DNA of 64,000 nt from RUG12461 sp045657665. GTDB taxonomy: Bacteria; Bacillota; Clostridia; Lachnospirales; Lachnospiraceae. Positions 61,505-64,000 of this stretch are shown here, one piece after another. The stretch lies in NCBI GenBank assembly GCA_045657665.1, contig JAZOTN010000001.1, positions 6,817 to 70,816 on the forward strand. The letters run 5' to 3'. The notes below the pieces were generated by a model. It saw nothing but the letters and a program-made list of their open reading frames with translations, was not told the origin of the DNA and searched no databases. How positions within the stretch are numbered: the first letter of the stretch is position 1; the number at the start of each line of letters is the position of its first letter. The position numbers and the translations under genes were made by a program.

Positions 61505-63485
61505 TTGCTGCGTGTACGACGCAGTATATCGCGTATAGTTCGAAGCCCTGCATCAGAGCGGGAATGCTTGAAGAGTAGAAAAGAAGACTTGATTCTCCCA
61601 GCCACATGCAGAACATGGTAAGAGCAAATTCATAAACAAAGCTGATAGCCAGCACGCCGAGCAATATGGCTGCTGGCTCAAAATTTGCCCAGGTTCTTTT
61701 TCGGATAAAGCGGATGATGACCCAGACGAAGCAAACCAGTGAAACGGGGAGCAGCAGTCTCTGGAGCCATCCGCCGATCTGTATCAGCCGGTTTGCAATA
61801 GTGACGTAACTCTCGCTGTAGGCATAATTGCCATCCACGGCACCGGCACTCAGGTTTTCTATTTTCAATGCAACCGTATCATCCGCATAAGTAAGAGGTG
61901 GATAGGTTCCCGCAAGAGTATCTCCGTTGTACACATTAAGGAAAAGATCTCCCGCGTTAACGCTGCCGGAGAAAACAGCAAGAAAACCGCTGTTCTCGGC
62001 ACTGGGAAAACCCTGGTAGATGTGGGAAACATCCGGACGGGGGATCATTTCGACTTCATCCGTGACTGTTTCGCCATTGCCATTTACAATGGAAACATGA
62101 AGATCCGTGGCAGACGGATCCAACAGAAAAACCCATCCGGAAAGTATGGTTTCATATTTATCGGAGTGGATCAGATTCGCGCCGGTCAGGCCTTCTGCAT
62201 TGCGAAGGGCCTTCTCGTCGCCTTCGCTGACCTGTCGGACGGCATTCTGAAAACCACCGTTTCCCTGTGAAAACGTATTCGTTTCCCAGAAGCATCTCAC
62301 GGTTTCTTTAAGAAACCCCGGGATCTCATTCCCTTCCAGCCCGCGGAACTGCTCCGTAAAGTGAAATCGCTCATCGAACTGCAGATCTCCGCGTTCCACG
62401 GCACTAAGGAGCTCTTCGTTGATCTGTCTGCAGAATTCCTCGTTCATATCCGCGCTTTCATAAAATCCGAGCCTGTTGAAGAGGGATCGAAGATTCCAGA
62501 TGGAAAGATCTCCGGGAGCGTCTCCGACACCGTTTCCGAGTGGACCGTAGAAATCGTAAATGACATCTTTATAAAGCGTGAGCGTGGGGCAGCAGTCCAC
62601 GACTTTTTTCAGAGTATCTCCCGAAAGCCAGACATTCACATCCGATCGTTCCGGATCCTCAATCCTAAGGAGGTTGCCGGCCAGTTCCCCAAATGCGCCA
62701 GCTGTCCTGTCGTTGGTTTCAAATACACCGTAGTGCTGATTGTTGACGGCTTTTTGCCCAACGGAAAAAAGAAGTAACATTACACAGGGAATGAACAGAA
62801 GTACAGATCGAAGGGCTTTTCGCTTTCTCGAATAGTCGGAAAAAAATAAAAGCCAGACAGCGGTGATCCCCAAAGCCGGTATCATGAAGGCGAGCAGCCA
62901 TGCAGAGTCCTCCCGGATAAAATAGAAGAAGGAAAAAAAGACTCCGAGCAGGATGAGCCAGAGGATATATCGGCCAATATGTTCCTTTCGGTATGCGTAT
63001 ACAAGAAGAATGCAGCCGAGAACAGCTAAAACAGCGGGATACATTAAAGCCTGCCGGTAGATACGCTGTGTGGTCCAAAGGAAACCGACCGGAGAGTAGA
63101 GGGAAACGAAATAAGCGATGGCGGCGCCGGGTTTTGAGTTTGTCAGACGGAAAAAACCATAGGAAAAAATGAGTGACGCCGTAACGAAAAAGATGCCGAG
63201 AAGCAGGGGGTATGAAACAGCTATTTCCTGTGCCAGAACCAGAAACAGAGGGAAGGAGATCCCTTTGATCAGTGTGGTATAATTGTATTCACCGAGCCAT
63301 CCGCCCCGTAAAAGCGAGGCGGCGGCATCAAGTTCATTTTGTTCATCAAATGCCGCGGCGGTGTTGAGAAAATAGGGGGCACGTGCAAAAAGTCCTAGCC
63401 GGAGAAGAGTCAGAAAGAACAGGATCAGCAGAGTGATGATGCCGATGATTCTTCGGGTTTTTTCATTCAGGGCAACGGACTTCAA
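61482..63485 (-). CDS. Large polytopic membrane protein, glycosyltransferase-39-like
   Basis: The protein (667 aa) has an N-terminal transmembrane helix, then an outer loop with AAAFDEQNELDAAASLLRGG (an acidic motif placed as in the first loop of GT-C enzymes), about eight more helices to residue ~270, a ~270-residue extracytoplasmic domain and three or four C-terminal helices. This suggests a GT-C type polyprenyl-sugar transferase, but no specific family match is certain. TTG start, nine bases after GGGAGG. Confidence 0.65.
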   Translation of the reverse strand: MKSVALNEKTRRIIGIITLLILFFLTLLRLGLFARAPYFLNTAAAFDEQNELDAAASLLRGGWLGEYNYTTLIKGISFPLFLVLAQEIAVSYPLLLGIFFVTASLIFSYGFFRLTNSKPGAAIAYFVSLYSPVGFLWTTQRIYRQALMYPAVLAVLGCILLVYAYRKEHIGRYILWLILLGVFFSFFYFIREDSAWLLAFMIPALGITAVWLLFFSDYSRKRKALRSVLLFIPCVMLLLFSVGQKAVNNQHYGVFETNDRTAGAFGELAGNLLRIEDPERSDVNVWLSGDTLKKVVDCCPTLTLYKDVIYDFYGPLGNGVGDAPGDLSIWNLRSLFNRLGFYESADMNEEFCRQINEELLSAVERGDLQFDERFHFTEQFRGLEGNEIPGFLKETVRCFWETNTFSQGNGGFQNAVRQVSEGDEKALRNAEGLTGANLIHSDKYETILSGWVFLLDPSATDLHVSIVNGNGETVTDEVEMIPRPDVSHIYQGFPSAENSGFLAVFSGSVNAGDLFLNVYNGDTLAGTYPPLTYADDTVALKIENLSAGAVDGNYAYSESYVTIANRLIQIGGWLQRLLLPVSLVCFVWVIIRFIRKRTWANFEPAAILLGVLAISFVYEFALTMFCMWLGESSLLFYSSSIPALMQGFELYAIYCVVHAAITARKAG

Positions 63486-63517
63486 GAATTGCTACCTCCC
63501 ATCCAGAGTATGAACGT

Positions 63518-63546
63518 ATTATACTCTTTTTGCCGGAGGGGGTCAA
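63518..63546 (-). promoter_or_regulatory. Promoter of the GT39-like membrane gene
   Basis: On the minus strand TTGACC (63541-63546), a 17-bp spacer and TATAAT (63518-63523). Confidence 0.85.
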
Positions 63547-63588
63547 AAAAGCTCCATTTTTGACGATTCCTTTTTTGCTCGATTTTAC

Positions 63589-63617
63589 TTGACACACCGG
63601 TAGATAATAGGTATAAT
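63589..63617 (+). promoter_or_regulatory. Promoter of tRNA-Gln
   Basis: TTGACA (63589-63594), a 17-bp spacer and TATAAT (63612-63617): perfect consensus, 22 bases before the tRNA. Confidence 0.93.
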
Positions 63618-63639
63618 TCCGTATGTTCGATAGAAATGA

Positions 63640-63711
63640 AGCCCATTCGCCAAATGGTAAGGCAGCGGACTCTGACTCCGTCATTTCCAGGTTCGAGTCC
63701 TGGATGGGCTG
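63640..63711 (+). tRNA. tRNA-Gln (anticodon CUG)
   Basis: A 72-base cloverleaf: acceptor AGCCCAT/ATGGGCT, D arm with TGGTAAGGCA, anticodon stem GCGGA/TCCGT with loop CTCTGAC (anticodon CTG), T arm CCAGG-TTCGAGT-CCTGG, discriminator G. CCA is not encoded. It reads CAG codons. Confidence 0.95.
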
Positions 63712-63717
63712 GTATTC

Positions 63718-63759
63718 GTCATAAGGAGGGACCCACGAAGTGGGAGGATTCCTTATGAC
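63718..63759 (+). repeat. Nested hairpin after tRNA-Gln
   Basis: GTCATAAGGA (63718-63727) pairs with TCCTTATGAC (63750-63759), enclosing CCCAC-GAA-GTGGG (63732-63744). It lies between the tRNA and its terminator and so is part of the primary transcript. Confidence 0.7.
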
Positions 63760-63784
63760 CTGCGCGCCATCAGGCGCTACAAAC

Positions 63785-63819
63785 AAAGACCTCGCAGCGG
63801 AAACGCTTGCGGGGTCTTT
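63785..63819 (+). terminator. Terminator of the tRNA-Gln transcript
   Basis: AAAGACC-T-CGC-A-GCG pairs with CGC-TT-GCG-G-GGTCTTT around a GAAA loop. The T's are mostly within the stem. Confidence 0.75.
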
Positions 63820-63962
63820 GCTTATAGAGCTGATGCGGGGCCGCGAGAGATATTAAATGAAGATTCAACTTCACATAACTTGTTATATCTTCACATATTC
63901 TCTAAAAAATTTGTGTCAACGTTGTGTCAAAATTGAGTCAGGGAGAGAGCTATGTGACTAAG

Positions 63963-63995
63963 ATCCGCAGGTCATTTTGAAGATGATCTGCGGAT
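63963..63995. other. Hairpin at the right edge; no gene seen in 63820-64000
   Basis: ATCCGCAGGTCAT pairs with ATGATCTGCGGAT (one wobble, 7-base loop), five bases from the window end, so a following T-run cannot be seen. The AT-rich stretch before it has GTGTCAA twice (in TTGTGTCAACGTTGTGTCAA) but no convincing gene. Confidence 0.5.
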
Positions 63996-64000
63996 TATCA

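Noticed and set aside
63820..64000. Integrase end or attachment site next to tRNA-Gln
   Set aside because: No integrase frame or direct repeat of the tRNA 3' end is visible inside the window; the GTGTCAA repeats alone are not enough.

Overview
The window looks like a chromosome segment of a low-to-mid GC Gram-positive bacterium of the class Clostridia, most likely a Lachnospiraceae relative. The evidence is the strong AGGAGG-type ribosome binding sites with many GTG and TTG starts, the order rpmG-secE-nusG-rplKA-rplJL-rpoBC-rpsL-rpsG-fusA-tuf, the hprK / murB-rapZ-whiA neighbourhood, a type III glutamine synthetase, and a GlpA/FAD-oxidoreductase/DUF1667 trio. No insertion sequence, prophage or CRISPR array was seen. 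All assignments come from reading the sequence and from family knowledge; no search was run.

Layout. 0-8.5 kb holds the 3' end of an unknown protein, a membrane diguanylate cyclase, an HD-GYP phosphodiesterase, a TetR regulator, an MntP-like membrane protein, two glycosyltransferases and an orphan FliD-like protein. 8.6-24.9 kb is the transcription/translation block in four units: rpmG-secE-nusG-rplK-rplA, rplJ-rplL behind an L10 leader, rpoB-rpoC, and rpsL-rpsG-fusA followed by a separately promoted tuf. 25-32.3 kb holds a small protein with a possible sigma-28 promoter, a second membrane HD-GYP protein, a PAP2 phosphatase, an ArsB/NhaD-type permease, a cytidylate-kinase-like protein and a CBS-domain membrane protein. 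32.3-35.1 kb is a compact three-gene module: a papain-like protein, a transmembrane Ser/Thr kinase and a membrane VWA protein.

35.1-46.1 kb holds the ATPase and permease of a Trp/Tyr-type ABC importer without an adjacent binding protein, an FAD oxidoreductase, apt, an M24 aminopeptidase, murI and the glycerol-3-phosphate oxidoreductase trio. 46.4-60.7 kb holds a zinc-ribbon/HTH protein, ftsH-uvrC, hprK, an M18 aminopeptidase, the coupled run murB-rapZ-whiA-lipid kinase, fba, glnN and a YigZ protein. 60.7-63.5 kb is an exported SGNH hydrolase facing a large membrane protein. tRNA-Gln(CUG) lies near the right edge.

Most notable are: (i) two diverged copies, 14 kb apart, of a ~132 bp cloverleaf-like palindromic element (36950-37082 and 50896-51027) whose arms differ by paired compensatory substitutions; (ii) a WhiA of only 204 residues that lacks the first LAGLIDADG-type repeat; (iii) the papain-like / kinase / VWA module; (iv) three genes whose ATG lies exactly six bases after a -10 box, suggesting leaderless mRNAs; (v) a second, ~54 bp repeat found only between translation genes; and (vi) an L10 protein with a ~78-residue acidic tail.
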